A DNA stretch of 64,000 nt from Arthrobacter sp. OV608. GTDB lineage: Bacteria > Actinomycetota > Actinomycetes > Actinomycetales > Micrococcaceae. The stretch is taken from positions 62,001-126,000 of the forward strand of contig FOEZ01000001.1 of NCBI GenBank assembly GCA_900110595.1, given 5' to 3'. The notes under the pieces are model-generated. The model was not told where the DNA came from. It worked only from the letters and a program-made list of their open reading frames with translations, and searched no databases. Each line of letters opens with the position of its first letter. Position 1 is the first letter of the stretch. This document shows, piece after piece, positions 34,952 through 43,468 of this stretch. The translations under genes and the position numbers were made by a program.

Positions 34952-36417
34952 CACCGGCTCCTGACTGCCTGGGCACCGAACACAGCGGGAGAAATCTTAA
35001 TGCCAAGTTCCTCGAACCTGTCAGTGAATCGAGGACGGACTCCTGTGGGTATCGGCTTCCCCATGAAGCGACCGTTGGCATCGATGCCGGCAGAGTAATC
35101 GAAGACAAAAGCGTCTTGCAGTGTGACGATGTCCCCTTCCATCCCCTGTACCTCGGTCACGTGTGTTACTCGTCGGGATCCGTCCCTAAGCCGGGAGATA
35201 TGCACGATGAGGTTTACCGCCGAAGCAATCTGCTCCCGAATAGCCCGTAGGGGAAGATCCATACCGGCCATCAGCACGAGAGTTTCCAAACGGGCTACAG
35301 CATCTCGCGGTGAATTGGCGTGAACAGTTGAGATCGAGCCGTCATGACCGGTGTTCATCGCTTGAAGCATGTCCAGCGACTCACCTCCACGGACTTCGCC
35401 GACGACGATCCGGTCAGGCCTCATACGCAACGAGTTGCGGACCAGGTCGCGAATGGAAACTTCGCCTTTCCCTTCAATGTTGGCCGGCCGGCTTTCAAGC
35501 CTGACCACGTGATCCTGTTGAAGCTGCAGCTCGACTGCGTCCTCAATAGTGACGATTCGGTCCGAAGCCGGGATGAAGGAGGACAGAACGTTCAACATGG
35601 TTGTTTTGCCTGTGCCGGTACCGCCGGAGACGATGATGTTCATCCTGGCCAGCACACATGCTCTGAGGAGCTCCGCCATCTCGGGGGACAAGCTTCCGAA
35701 ACCAATGAGCTTCTCTACTGTGAGTGCTTCGCGCGAGAATTTCCTGATCGTCAAGGAAGCACCGTTCACAGCCAACGGCGGAATGATGGCGTTCACACGG
35801 GAACCGTCAGGGAGCCGGGCGTCTACCAGTGGCGATGATTCGTCAATACGGCGGCCAATGCGCGTGACGATGCGCTCGATGACCCGCCGCAGGGCGTCTT
35901 CGCTGGTGAACTTGGTATCTGTAAGGAACAGCTGGCCGTGGCGCTCCACGTAAATCTGGTCTGCCCGGTTCACCATAATTTCCGTAACGCTTGGGTCGTC
36001 TAGATAACGCTGCATAGGACCGTGACCGAGGACGTCGTCTATGATTTCGCGGGTCAGCCGCTGGCGTTCACCCTGAGACAGGGGGACCTGTTCTTCATCG
36101 ACGACTGCCCGCAGCTCATCCTTGACGAACTGATGAAGCTCAGTTTCTTCCAAGGACGAGTCAGTAATCCGGGAGCCGAGCCGCTCATACAACGCCTGGC
36201 TCGCCCGCTCCTTAAGCCCCGCCAGCGCTTCACTCGCGCTTCCCTCTGTGAGCTGCACGTGTGTGGAAACCTGAGACTGTTCAGCCGCTTGTGCCTGCTG
36301 TAAAGCGCTCAGTGTAGCTGTTGGAGTCTGCGGTGCCGAGGAGGAATCCGGCACGCTCGTTTCGGGAGAACCGCTCCCATCGGAGCGCAGCCTTGCAAAT
36401 CGGTTTGAGAGTGTCAC
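34951..36417 (-). CDS. tadA: TadA/CpaF secretion ATPase (locus B)
   Basis: 488 residues. Walker A GGTGTGKT is at 265-272, followed by [20 protein letters not shown] and [13 protein letters not shown], so the ATPase appears functional. From about residue 105 to the end it aligns almost without gaps to the locus-A copy, while the Ser/Gln/Ala-rich N-terminus differs. The start overlaps the tadZ stop by 4 bp. Confidence 0.95.
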   Translation of the reverse strand: MTLSNRFARLRSDGSGSPETSVPDSSSAPQTPTATLSALQQAQAAEQSQVSTHVQLTEGSASEALAGLKERASQALYERLGSRITDSSLEETELHQFVKDELRAVVDEEQVPLSQGERQRLTREIIDDVLGHGPMQRYLDDPSVTEIMVNRADQIYVERHGQLFLTDTKFTSEDALRRVIERIVTRIGRRIDESSPLVDARLPDGSRVNAIIPPLAVNGASLTIRKFSREALTVEKLIGFGSLSPEMAELLRACVLARMNIIVSGGTGTGKTTMLNVLSSFIPASDRIVTIEDAVELQLQQDHVVRLESRPANIEGKGEVSIRDLVRNSLRMRPDRIVVGEVRGGESLDMLQAMNTGHDGSISTVHANSPRDAVARLETLVLMAGMDLPLRAIREQIASAVNLIVHISRLRDGSRRVTHVTEVQGMEGDIVTLQDAFVFDYSAGIDANGRFMGKPIPTGVRPRFTDRFEELGIKISPAVFGAQAVRSR

Positions 36418-37613
36418 TGCACTACCGCCCTTCGGTGGAGCTTCTTGCGGGGAGCTTCCCAGTTTGGTTTGAAGCGCTCAACCAGGTTCCGGAGGCCTTT
36501 GGCTGCAGCGTCACGGCTGCCATCCTGCAGGAGAGGAACGCCCTTGTTTGTTGAAAACGGAACTGTCCGCGAACGGGGGAGCACGATGTCGACGGGAGCG
36601 CCAATTGTGGCCTCTACATCCTGAACGGTAAGACCAGTCTTGCGGTCAGCCATATTGAGGACAACATGCCTGTTATCCGGGAGCAGATCGAGCTCGGAGA
36701 GAATCTGGAATCCCGTCCTTAGGCCACGGATGCTTGGAATGTCCATTCCGCAAACCCACACTGCGTCCGTGGCCTGCTCGAGGGTTGCCAGGACATGCTC
36801 GCCAAGACCTGGGGCCGTGTCCACTACTACATATTGGAATTCAGCCCGCAGTTGACGCAGGAGATGGCTCACGTGTTCCCCGGTGATTCTGTCCATCTCG
36901 ATGGGGTTGCGAGGGGCACACAATACGTAGATGTTTCCAGGGTGAAGAGACAGATACGTCTTGAGGACCATCGCGTCCTGGCTCGCTGCTCCCACTACGG
37001 CATCGGTGATAGTGAAATCAGGGTCGAGCATCAGACCGCTTGCTATATCGCCGAACTGAAGGTCGAGGTCCACCACCACTACGCTCATCGGAGCTATCTG
37101 GCCCAAACCGATGGCGAGGTTGCTGGCGATTGTGGTCTTGCCAACGCCACCCTTGGGTGACATGACCGCCACCACCCGGCCGCCTTCGGTAGTTGGACGC
37201 TCTGCGGTATTGGGGCTCAGTCCACGCCTGCGCCCCGCGGCTGCCAGGCTCGCCCGCTCTACCAACGCGCGGACCTGATCCATATCTGCCGAAGGTGGGA
37301 TGAGGTCCCGGATACCGGAGCGCATGGCATTCAAGGCCAGTTCGCCGTCGTCATCCGCGGCCAGCACGATGCTGATTTCCGGATACTGGAGGTCCATTAC
37401 TGCGGCGAACTTGAGTGCCTCGTCCTGCGGTAGGCCAGGGCCCAGAATCAGTACCTCGGGCGGTTCACCAGCCTGCTGCCGAAGGATATCGTCGGGAGAT
37501 TCGGGCAGGTATGCGGCCTGGAAGAACTGCAGCGATCCGCTAAGCGGAGCAACAGAGGCCCGGACCTTCCGCTCGTAGTCAACGGACGGGGAGATCAATA
37601 TGAAGCGGCTCAT
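36414..37613 (-). CDS. tadZ: TadZ/CpaE pilus-localisation ATPase (locus B)
   Basis: 399 residues. A receiver-like N-terminal domain precedes the ATPase with SPKGGVGKTT (about 153-162) and VVVVDLDLQFGD. It is co-linear with the locus-A copy and keeps the final basic stretch PRKKLHRRAVV. It overlaps both neighbours by 4 bp, which indicates one co-translated block with cpaB and tadA. Confidence 0.92.
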   Translation of the reverse strand: MSRFILISPSVDYERKVRASVAPLSGSLQFFQAAYLPESPDDILRQQAGEPPEVLILGPGLPQDEALKFAAVMDLQYPEISIVLAADDDGELALNAMRSGIRDLIPPSADMDQVRALVERASLAAAGRRRGLSPNTAERPTTEGGRVVAVMSPKGGVGKTTIASNLAIGLGQIAPMSVVVVDLDLQFGDIASGLMLDPDFTITDAVVGAASQDAMVLKTYLSLHPGNIYVLCAPRNPIEMDRITGEHVSHLLRQLRAEFQYVVVDTAPGLGEHVLATLEQATDAVWVCGMDIPSIRGLRTGFQILSELDLLPDNRHVVLNMADRKTGLTVQDVEATIGAPVDIVLPRSRTVPFSTNKGVPLLQDGSRDAAAKGLRNLVERFKPNWEAPRKKLHRRAVVQ

Positions 37614-38374
37614 TTGAATACCTTTGTCTGATTGACAACACCGTTGGTGCCCTCAGTGGCATCAGCCGGCTCCTTGGAGAGGTAGACCTTTCCGAACTCC
37701 GCTGCGTAAACCAGCTTCTCGGTGTCGACAGCGTCACGTGCGAAGGTGATCAGGTAGGCATCGCTGGAAGTTTGCGCGTCCTTGTTGGCGTTCAATGAAC
37801 CAGTGGAGCTCGCTTGCGTGGCCTGCGCCTGTGTCTGGGCGGCGGCCCCCGAACTGAACTGAACCGCTGTCACCAAGACCTTGTGGAATGTCAGCTGGGT
37901 CCCGTTTTCGCCAGCGGCGCCAGCCATGGAAATGAAGATGCCCACCGTGTCACCGGCCTGGATCTTGCCACCTACCACTCGTTCAATTCCAAGGCGGAGG
38001 GTGATTTCCTGCAGTCCCGCAGGTACCGCAACCCGTGATGGCCCGAGGTACGCGTTTGCGTCGACCAAACGGCTGCTGAGCAGTTGCTCGCCGGGGACGA
38101 GTGCGACTGAGGTGACCATTGAACCTACGGCGCCCAGATCTTGGACGCCGTCAGCCGCGACGGCGGTGCGCGGCACCGGCTTTGTGGTGACGTACTGCGA
38201 GAGTTGACTGGCCGGCGTTCCCGCCGGCACTTCCTGTTTAACAACCAGGACGTCCTGAGTTTCCGTATTCGCCAGGGCGCGGCGGTCGGCGCCCTGAACG
38301 TAATTGAAAAGGAGTACAGTGCCTAGAACTGCTACAACCAGCGCGGCGATGCCTCCCAGTAGGCGTGCTTTCAT
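37610..38374 (-). CDS. cpaB: CpaB/RcpC-like SAF-domain protein (locus B)
   Basis: 254 residues. An N-terminal helix (LLGGIAALVVAVLGTVLLFN) anchors an exported SAF domain (VVKQEVPAGTPASQL, VALVPGEQLLSSRL). The 175-210 stretch is a Gln/Ala/Ser-rich low-complexity segment absent from the locus-A copy. It is likely a periplasm-side or wall-side part of the Tad machine. It lies 20 bp after tadG. Confidence 0.88.
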   Translation of the reverse strand: MKARLLGGIAALVVAVLGTVLLFNYVQGADRRALANTETQDVLVVKQEVPAGTPASQLSQYVTTKPVPRTAVAADGVQDLGAVGSMVTSVALVPGEQLLSSRLVDANAYLGPSRVAVPAGLQEITLRLGIERVVGGKIQAGDTVGIFISMAGAAGENGTQLTFHKVLVTAVQFSSGAAAQTQAQATQASSTGSLNANKDAQTSSDAYLITFARDAVDTEKLVYAAEFGKVYLSKEPADATEGTNGVVNQTKVFK

Positions 38375-38394
38375 TACTTTCCCCTTAGTTGGAA

Positions 38395-39396
38395 CTACTT
38401 GATGAGTCGGATTTCCGAGGTGCCGAGGTCCTCGCCGCCCGGAATGTAGTTTCCGGAGCCAATGACCGTGTACTTGACGAATTGACCGATAACGCAGCGG
38501 TCGTTGCCGCCTGTGCAGGCCAGAGAACTTGTCATCCCGGGGTCGCTGCCGGTGTTCCGGAACTCGTAGACTCCGTTATTGCCGAATTTCCAGCCCCATA
38601 TCTTGAAGGTGGCGTAACCAATGACATGGAAGGAGCCGCCCTGACCGGTACCTGATGAAGTGTCGAAAACGGGAAACTCGACCTTGACTTCTCCCCCTGC
38701 CAGCAGAGTCGTCTTCCAGGTGCCAAGGATGGTGGCGCAGCCACTTGGAGGATTGTTACCGGGGTCGGAGCCCATGTCGTTGGTGCCCACTTGCGTATTG
38801 GCGACACAGGGCGAATCTTCATCAAGCCAGCCCCAACCACCTGGAATCTGTGTACCGGAGGGTCCCGTGCACGTTCCCCCGGGTTTGTAGGAAATTTTCT
38901 GGGCCTCTGCCGTCTGGCTCCCTGAGGCCAGGTTGTAGCAGTTGTCCGATAGAGCAAGAGGGAAACCAGAACCGCCACCAGGGGGACCCGCAGCTGCCGT
39001 CGCCTGGGCTCCCACAGTTACGGGGCCGGCGTTGATGGCATTTGCAAAAAGGTTGGTCAGGAAACTGGATGATCCGTTCTTGGTTGACGTTGTCACTGTC
39101 ACCTGGCCGGGGACGGAAAGGTCTACGGCGGCGGTGCTCGCGGCATCATTGGAGTTCGAGTTTGCCAATCCGTCAGCTAAGGCAGGAAGGCATGTGCCGT
39201 CTTTGCAACTTTTGGCGACAGCCAAGGCACCCGCGTCGGCCCCGTTCTGCAGCTGTGAGCGTTCAGCATAAATCTGGCCAACGTCAACTGCCATGGCGCC
39301 TGCGCCTATGAGAACAAGCATCATGACGGCGACTGTTACGCCCGCCGCTCCGCGTTCGCCTTCCGCGACCCTTTGCTTTTTAACTAGCCGCCACAT
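38395..39396 (-). CDS. tadG: TadG-like surface protein (locus B)
   Basis: 333 residues from ATG 39396, which overlaps the tadE end by 13 bp exactly as in locus A; the open frame upstream of it is tadE in another frame. The N-terminus has GERGAAGVTVAVMMLVLIGA and VDVGQIYAERSQLQNGADAG, followed by a Gly/Pro/Ser-rich extracellular region with several cysteines. As in the other TadG, Glu+5 is missing (GAAGVTV). A surface adhesin-like or anchoring role is inferred from the family. Confidence 0.85.
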   Translation of the reverse strand: MWRLVKKQRVAEGERGAAGVTVAVMMLVLIGAGAMAVDVGQIYAERSQLQNGADAGALAVAKSCKDGTCLPALADGLANSNSNDAASTAAVDLSVPGQVTVTTSTKNGSSSFLTNLFANAINAGPVTVGAQATAAAGPPGGGSGFPLALSDNCYNLASGSQTAEAQKISYKPGGTCTGPSGTQIPGGWGWLDEDSPCVANTQVGTNDMGSDPGNNPPSGCATILGTWKTTLLAGGEVKVEFPVFDTSSGTGQGGSFHVIGYATFKIWGWKFGNNGVYEFRNTGSDPGMTSSLACTGGNDRCVIGQFVKYTVIGSGNYIPGGEDLGTSEIRLIK

Positions 39397-39782
39397 TGCA
39401 TGGCCCCTTTGCCTGTAACTGTGAGTGTGGACCCGAAGAAGCCTGTCAACGATGAGCCGCTGTACTTGACGGTCACAACGGCGGTCGATGCCGGCGTTGC
39501 TGCTGGGCAAGCCGCCGCGGTGTAGTCGAAAGTAAGTAGCGAAGAGTTGATGGAAGGAGCCCCGGCTTTGCCGGCAGCAGTTGCCTTTGTCGCGTCCTTG
39601 GTGATGGCCATCGTCCGGGCAGCTTCGCGGGATGCTTGTGTCACCGACACCTGGACGTTGTAGGCGTTGGAGAACTCGACGATCGCGATGATCAAAGCGA
39701 TCAGGATCGGAGCAACAAGGGCGAATTCGACGGCTACTGCGCCTCGCTCGTCATGCTTCCGGGTTTTATGGCTGCGTTTCAA
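39384..39782 (-). CDS. tadE: TadE-like pseudopilin (locus B)
   Basis: 132 residues when started at TTG 39782, where AGGGGGA lies four bases upstream. A longer frame to 39851 is open but has a poor start region, and the chosen length is close to the locus-A protein. DERGAVAVEFALVAPILIAL carries the prepilin-like site (Glu+5) and the helix. Minor pseudopilin of the Flp system by family. It follows the two pilin genes. Confidence 0.82.
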   Translation of the reverse strand: MKRSHKTRKHDERGAVAVEFALVAPILIALIIAIVEFSNAYNVQVSVTQASREAARTMAITKDATKATAAGKAGAPSINSSLLTFDYTAAACPAATPASTAVVTVKYSGSSLTGFFGSTLTVTGKGAMQCGG

Positions 39783-39865
39783 CGGGTCCCCCTGGACGGT
39801 TGCAGCGTGGACTTTAAGTGCGGTGTGCCGCGCTGATAAAGCGCGGCACACCGGTTTTCGTTTAC

Positions 39866-40066
39866 TTACCAGCCGCCGACCGTGGCGCCGAGGCTGCTGA
39901 AAAAGGTGTTCAGGTTTGTGCCGAATAGTGTGACGCCGGCGACAATGACCAGTGCGATGAGCCCTACCAGCAGCGAGTACTCCGTTGCGGTAGCTCCCTT
40001 TTCAGAGGTAAACATCGTGCGAATGGTCACTACCAGTTGCTGGAGAGTGGAATTGATACGGGACAT
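39866..40066 (-). CDS. flp: Flp-type pilin (locus B, second)
   Basis: 66 residues. SEKGATATEYSLLVGLIALV shows the Flp cleavage site and helix; the mature end is NTFFSSLGATVGGW. It is nearly the same as the neighbouring pilin at 40098-40298 beyond the cleavage site but has a different leader, so the two look like a recent duplication. AAGGCGG precedes the ATG. Confidence 0.93.
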   Translation of the reverse strand: MSRINSTLQQLVVTIRTMFTSEKGATATEYSLLVGLIALVIVAGVTLFGTNLNTFFSSLGATVGGW

Positions 40067-40097
40067 GATTTACCGCCTTTCGTCTTGATACGTTCCG

Positions 40098-40298
40098 TCA
40101 CCAGCCGCCGACGCGGACGGCGAGGCTGCTGAAGAAGGTGTTGAGGTTGCCGCCGAAGAGTGTTACGCCTGCGACGATTACGAGGGCGATGAGTCCCACG
40201 AGCAGTGAGTATTCGGTCGCCGTTGCGCCCTTTTCGGAGGAGAATCGATCCTTGATGCCGGCGACGAAAGCCATCATCGAGACCATGAGAGAAGTCAT
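40098..40298 (-). CDS. flp: Flp-type pilin (locus B, first)
   Basis: 66 residues, with SEKGATATEYSLLVGLIALV and the C-terminus NTFFSSLAVRVGGW. The leader (MTSLMVSMMAFVAGIKDRFS) is hydrophobic and unlike that of its twin. It is the first gene of the locus-B transcript, directly downstream of a 276-bp region full of inverted repeats, so it is probably the major pilin and the main point of control. AAGGAAAATACA precedes ATG 40298. Confidence 0.93.
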   Translation of the reverse strand: MTSLMVSMMAFVAGIKDRFSSEKGATATEYSLLVGLIALVIVAGVTLFGGNLNTFFSSLAVRVGGW

Positions 40299-40326
40299 TG
40301 TATTTTCCTTAATTCGGTGAAATGGA

Positions 40327-40341
40327 TTGAAATGATTTCAA
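40327..40341. promoter_or_regulatory. Palindrome TTGAAAT-g-ATTTCAA before the pilin operon
   Basis: A perfect 7-bp-arm inverted repeat with one central base lies 29-43 bp upstream of the first pilin ATG. It could be an operator. The same half-site, TTGAAA/TTTCAA, occurs in the gap in front of the response regulator (24190-24209). Confidence 0.45.
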
Positions 40342-40367
40342 CGAATTTCCAGCTGCCCCCATAATTC

Positions 40368-40390
40368 CTTAGCGGCTGGACTTCGCTAAG
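40368..40390. promoter_or_regulatory. Inverted repeat CTTAGCG-N9-CGCTAAG
   Basis: Perfect 7-bp arms (40368-40374 and 40384-40390) separated by 9 bp, 70-92 bp upstream of the first pilin ATG. The spacing is typical of a dimeric regulator site or a hairpin in the leader, depending on where transcription starts. Confidence 0.45.
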
Positions 40391-40432
40391 AAGAGATTGT
40401 CAGTAGGGGTGCAGAGGCAACAATGCGTAGTG

Positions 40433-40509
40433 GTACTCGACTTTTTCAAAGCGCAGCAGGAGTACGTACTCGGAGGAGGGCAGTAGTACTCAGCAGGTGA
40501 GCTGAGTAC
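40433..40509. promoter_or_regulatory. Cluster of GTACTC/GAGTAC half-sites
   Basis: Five half-sites occur in 77 bp: GTACTC at 40433, the 12-bp palindrome GAGTACGTACTC at 40460-40471, and GTACTCAGC-N6-GCTGAGTAC at 40486-40509. They lie between the prepilin peptidase end and the pilin operon start. The regular arrangement suggests cooperative binding by a dimeric regulator. Confidence 0.55.
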
Positions 40510-40574
40510 ACGGCTGACTACTTAGAGTGAGCGTTTGGCGGACTGGGCATAGGGGAAGCCCGGTCGTGGACGAG

Positions 40575-41237
40575 CTAAAGAAGTAAGAGGGTGACGGCCG
40601 CGGTAGCGCCCAGCATTGAGGGGCCGTGGGCCACCTCTGCCACTGTTTTTCGACCTTTTCTGTTGAGAAGTGCAGCAGTGACCAGGCCGTTGAGTATGAA
40701 CCCGAGGAGGCCGCCATAAAGCAGCTGACTCCAACCTAGGTACCCGAGGTAAAGGCCGATGGGCGCGGCAAGCTTCACGTCACCCATCCCGATGCTTCTT
40801 GGGGAAATTAGACCCAAAATGAGGTAGCTTCCGAACAAAATAACGGCACCAGCCAGTGCGCGCAGCAGATCGTCAGCATACTGATTAAGAATGGCTGGCG
40901 TTATAAACAGCAAGAGCCCGCCGGCTAGGAGCATTAGAACGAGTGGATTCGGCAGCAAGTGCAGTGAAATATCGATGCGGGCGAGCTGTACGCCGACTAC
41001 TGCAAGGAATAGAAATGCGGGGAAGTCAAAAGCAATTCCCAAACGCAGTGCAAAAGCTAGGCATGAGATTCCGGTGACCGCCGCCGTCGTAATCCGCACT
41101 GGCGGGCCGGGAAGTCCGCCAAGTCTCGGAAGACATTTGGCGATGAGGATCTCAGCTGCGGGGGAGAGCATCAACCCTAGAAGGCCCGCCCCAAGGGCGA
41201 GGAGCCACTCGGAACCGACATTACCCGCTGCAAACAC
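40575..41237 (-). CDS. tadV: Prepilin peptidase (A24, TadV/CpaA type)
   Basis: 220 residues, almost entirely hydrophobic helices. The two catalytic aspartates are in RIDISLHLLPNP and GMGDVKLA. The N-terminal methyltransferase domain of larger PilD enzymes is missing, as in Tad systems. It would cleave the leaders of the four Flp pilins and two TadE proteins. It is the only such gene in the window and therefore may serve both loci. GTG 41237 follows AGGGGG. It lies 276 bp upstream of the pilin genes on the same strand. Confidence 0.9.
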   Translation of the reverse strand: MFAAGNVGSEWLLALGAGLLGLMLSPAAEILIAKCLPRLGGLPGPPVRITTAAVTGISCLAFALRLGIAFDFPAFLFLAVVGVQLARIDISLHLLPNPLVLMLLAGGLLLFITPAILNQYADDLLRALAGAVILFGSYLILGLISPRSIGMGDVKLAAPIGLYLGYLGWSQLLYGGLLGFILNGLVTAALLNRKGRKTVAEVAHGPSMLGATAAVTLLLL

Positions 41238-41293
41238 CGCGACCCCCTGCGTCCATGCCGGCGGGAGCTGAGACGCCGTCCGGCTACCCCATT

Positions 41294-41323
41294 TTGACCC
41301 TGAACGCCTTAACGCGCTAATCT
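41294..41323 (+). promoter_or_regulatory. rplM-rpsI promoter
   Basis: TTGACC (41294-41299), an 18-bp spacer and TAATCT (41318-41323) form a good sigma-70-like promoter. Transcription from about 41330 leaves a leader of about 200 nt before rplM. In other bacteria L13 operons are autoregulated through the leader; I could not recognise a known leader fold by eye. Confidence 0.65.
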
Positions 41324-41529
41324 TGGTAGTCGTTGTGCGTGTCCTATTCCGATGGTGCGTGCCCGCTTGAGAATCCGGTTGCAGGATGACTACTCAACGT
41401 GCACATTCGGAACCTCAGGATGACTGGTTACATAGAGCCCTCACCTCTGTTCCGGTAGCGCGCAGACAGTAGGTGCACGAGCTAGTGACACCTAAAAAAG
41501 AACGCCAGAACAAGAACGAGGCAAACACC

Positions 41530-41973
41530 GTGCGTACGTACACCCCGAAGCCCGGCGATATCAACCGCCAGTGGCACGTCATTGACGCCACAGACGTTGT
41601 CCTTGGTCGTCTTGCAAGCCAGACCGCAATCCTGCTGCGCGGCAAGCACAAGGCCACCTTTGCGTCCCACATGGACATGGGCGACTTCGTCATCATCATC
41701 AACGCTGAGAAGGTAGCCCTGACCGGCGCCAAGCTGGAGCAGAAGCGCGCATACCGCCACTCCGGCTACCCGGGCGGCCTGACCTCCGTCAACTACGCGG
41801 AGCTGCTGGAATCCAACCCGGTCCGCGCCGTGGAGAAGGCCATCAAGGGCATGCTCCCCAAGAACTCCCTCGCTGCCCAGCAGCTGGGCAAGCTGAAGGT
41901 GTACCGCGGTGCAGAGCACCCGCACGCCGCACAGCAGCCCAAGACTTTCGAAATCACCCAGGTCGCCCAGTAG
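41530..41973 (+). CDS. rplM: 50S ribosomal protein L13
   Basis: 147 residues from GTG 41530 ([20 protein letters not shown]), the family-like start; the frame is open upstream, but those codons are leader. [11 protein letters not shown] and [14 protein letters not shown] are typical. L13 is an early assembly protein of the 50S. It is co-transcribed with rpsI, as in nearly all bacteria. Confidence 0.97.
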   Translation: MRTYTPKPGDINRQWHVIDATDVVLGRLASQTAILLRGKHKATFASHMDMGDFVIIINAEKVALTGAKLEQKRAYRHSGYPGGLTSVNYAELLESNPVRAVEKAIKGMLPKNSLAAQQLGKLKVYRGAEHPHAAQQPKTFEITQVAQ

Positions 41974-42011
41974 TCCTGGCCACCAAACAACTTATCTATA
42001 CAAGGAGAATC

Positions 42012-42515
42012 GTGGCTCAGAACGAAGAGACCACCGAGGCCGTCGAGGCCGAGGAAACCCTGACCAGCTACACCTCTGAAAGCTCAGCTGCCGAAGCTGC
42101 GCCCAAGAAGGAGCGTCCGGCACTGACCGTTGCCGGTGCTGCAGTTGGCCGTCGCAAGGAAGCCGTTGCACGCGTTCGCGTTGTCCCCGGCTCCGGCAAG
42201 TGGACCATTAACGGCCGCGCGCTGGACAACTACTTCCCGAACAAGCTGCACCAGCAGGACGTCAACGAGCCCTTCAAGATCCTCGATCTGGAAGGCGCCT
42301 ACGACGTCATCGCCCGCATCCACGGCGGCGGCATCTCCGGCCAGGCCGGCGCCCTGCGCCTTGGCATCGCCCGTTCGCTGAACGAGATCGATGTCGAGAA
42401 TAACCGCGCCACCCTGAAGAAGGCCGGTTACCTCTCCCGTGACGCCCGCGTCATCGAGCGTAAGAAGGCCGGTCTCAAGAAGGCCCGCAAGGCTCAGCAG
42501 TACTCCAAGCGCTAA
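42012..42515 (+). CDS. rpsI: 30S ribosomal protein S9 with acidic N-terminal extension
   Basis: 167 residues. The core starts near residue 45 ([20 protein letters not shown]) and ends with the [12 protein letters not shown] tail that reaches the P-site tRNA. The first 40 residues are acidic and Ser/Thr/Ala-rich, an extension common in actinobacteria. GTG 42012 follows AAGGAG 38 bp after rplM. A terminator follows. Confidence 0.97.
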   Translation: MAQNEETTEAVEAEETLTSYTSESSAAEAAPKKERPALTVAGAAVGRRKEAVARVRVVPGSGKWTINGRALDNYFPNKLHQQDVNEPFKILDLEGAYDVIARIHGGGISGQAGALRLGIARSLNEIDVENNRATLKKAGYLSRDARVIERKKAGLKKARKAQQYSKR

Positions 42516-42527
42516 ACCCGCTTGCAC

Positions 42528-42564
42528 AGAAAGCCCGTCCCGCCATTGGCGGGGCGGGCTTTCT
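42528..42564 (+). terminator. Intrinsic terminator after rpsI
   Basis: AGAAAGCCCGTCCCGCC (42528-42544) pairs with 42548-42564 over 17 bp with one wobble and a 3-nt loop. The A/T-containing ends make it potentially bidirectional; the T-tract is short. Confidence 0.85.
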
Positions 42565-43468
42565 GCGTGTAGGCCCAACCCTTATCTGTCCTTAATGCTT
42601 CAAGCATCCGAGTAGAGGGTGTCTTCGGTCAGTACGATCGGACGCAGAAACAATTACTTCCCGCCTTCTATCAGCTTGGGTGGTGGATTCCCGCCTGCGG
42701 AGGGCAGGCACGCAAATGGATGCACCGTTGACGAATATTTGCCGAAAGGGTAGACGCAACCGCAAAGGAGGGGCCGCTGCTGCGCCTCCACCTAAGCGGA
42801 CTCTTCGGTAAGAGGACCGTTCGGAAATGATGTCTGATATTAGGGAAACGCTGGCGAAGCCGCCCTTCCTGGCGGATGCATGCAAAGCAGATGAACAATC
42901 GACCACTCGGCAACGTGTTATTGCATGCCATGAGCAGGATGAGCAAGACACATCGTTCATCCGCGCTTGTTGAGCTCCTTGCCCGAAGGCAGCTCGTGTT
43001 TACCCAGACGGCGTTCCTTCCTCTACGGCCGTGCCGCAATAGCACTAGCTGTGCAATTGACCTGTCAGCCAAAGATGCGGAATGCCATGACAATGAGGAT
43101 TCCCATCGCGATGAACACACTATGATAAGGACCCGGGCTCTGCGCCACCAATAGCCAGCCGTGGGCTGTATAGGTAGGTGAACCACTGGTCCGGTGGGAC
43201 AAGCGCTGATTGGCTCAGAATTGTCTACTTTCCCTACTTACATCGCGAATCACGCTCTTTCTTTTTGATGCTGCACAAATGTGTCCGTCATTGTCATGGT
43301 CCTGCCAGTTTGAGCTGAAAACGCGGCCACCGTATCCAAGTCGGAAGATATCCTAACGATTGGATGCAAGTACTGTTCCACACTTTTAGCACCGTAGAGC
43401 GGCCACCTGAACTGCTGTAGGCGCCCTCAATGTACTCTGGGGCTCATATGAGTCGAATGAGCGCCTTG
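42565..43468. other. 0.9-kb region without an assignable gene
   Basis: This stretch between the rpsI terminator and the glycosyltransferase stop has lower GC than its flanks. Every open frame lacks a ribosome binding site or a recognisable family. Short hairpins (GCCTGC-ggagg-GCAGGC near 42690; CCGCC-cttcct-GGCGG near 42865) are present. A minus-strand frame at 43065-43202 (45 residues) ends in a plausible membrane helix (PYHSVFIAMGILIVMAFRIF). Decayed accessory DNA at the edge of the glycosyltransferase insertion is my best guess. Confidence 0.5.

Noticed and set aside
43065..43202. 45-codon minus-strand ORF with a C-terminal membrane helix
   Set aside because: The only start is TTG without a ribosome binding site, and no partner or family is known. 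Kept as a note in the intergenic entry only.
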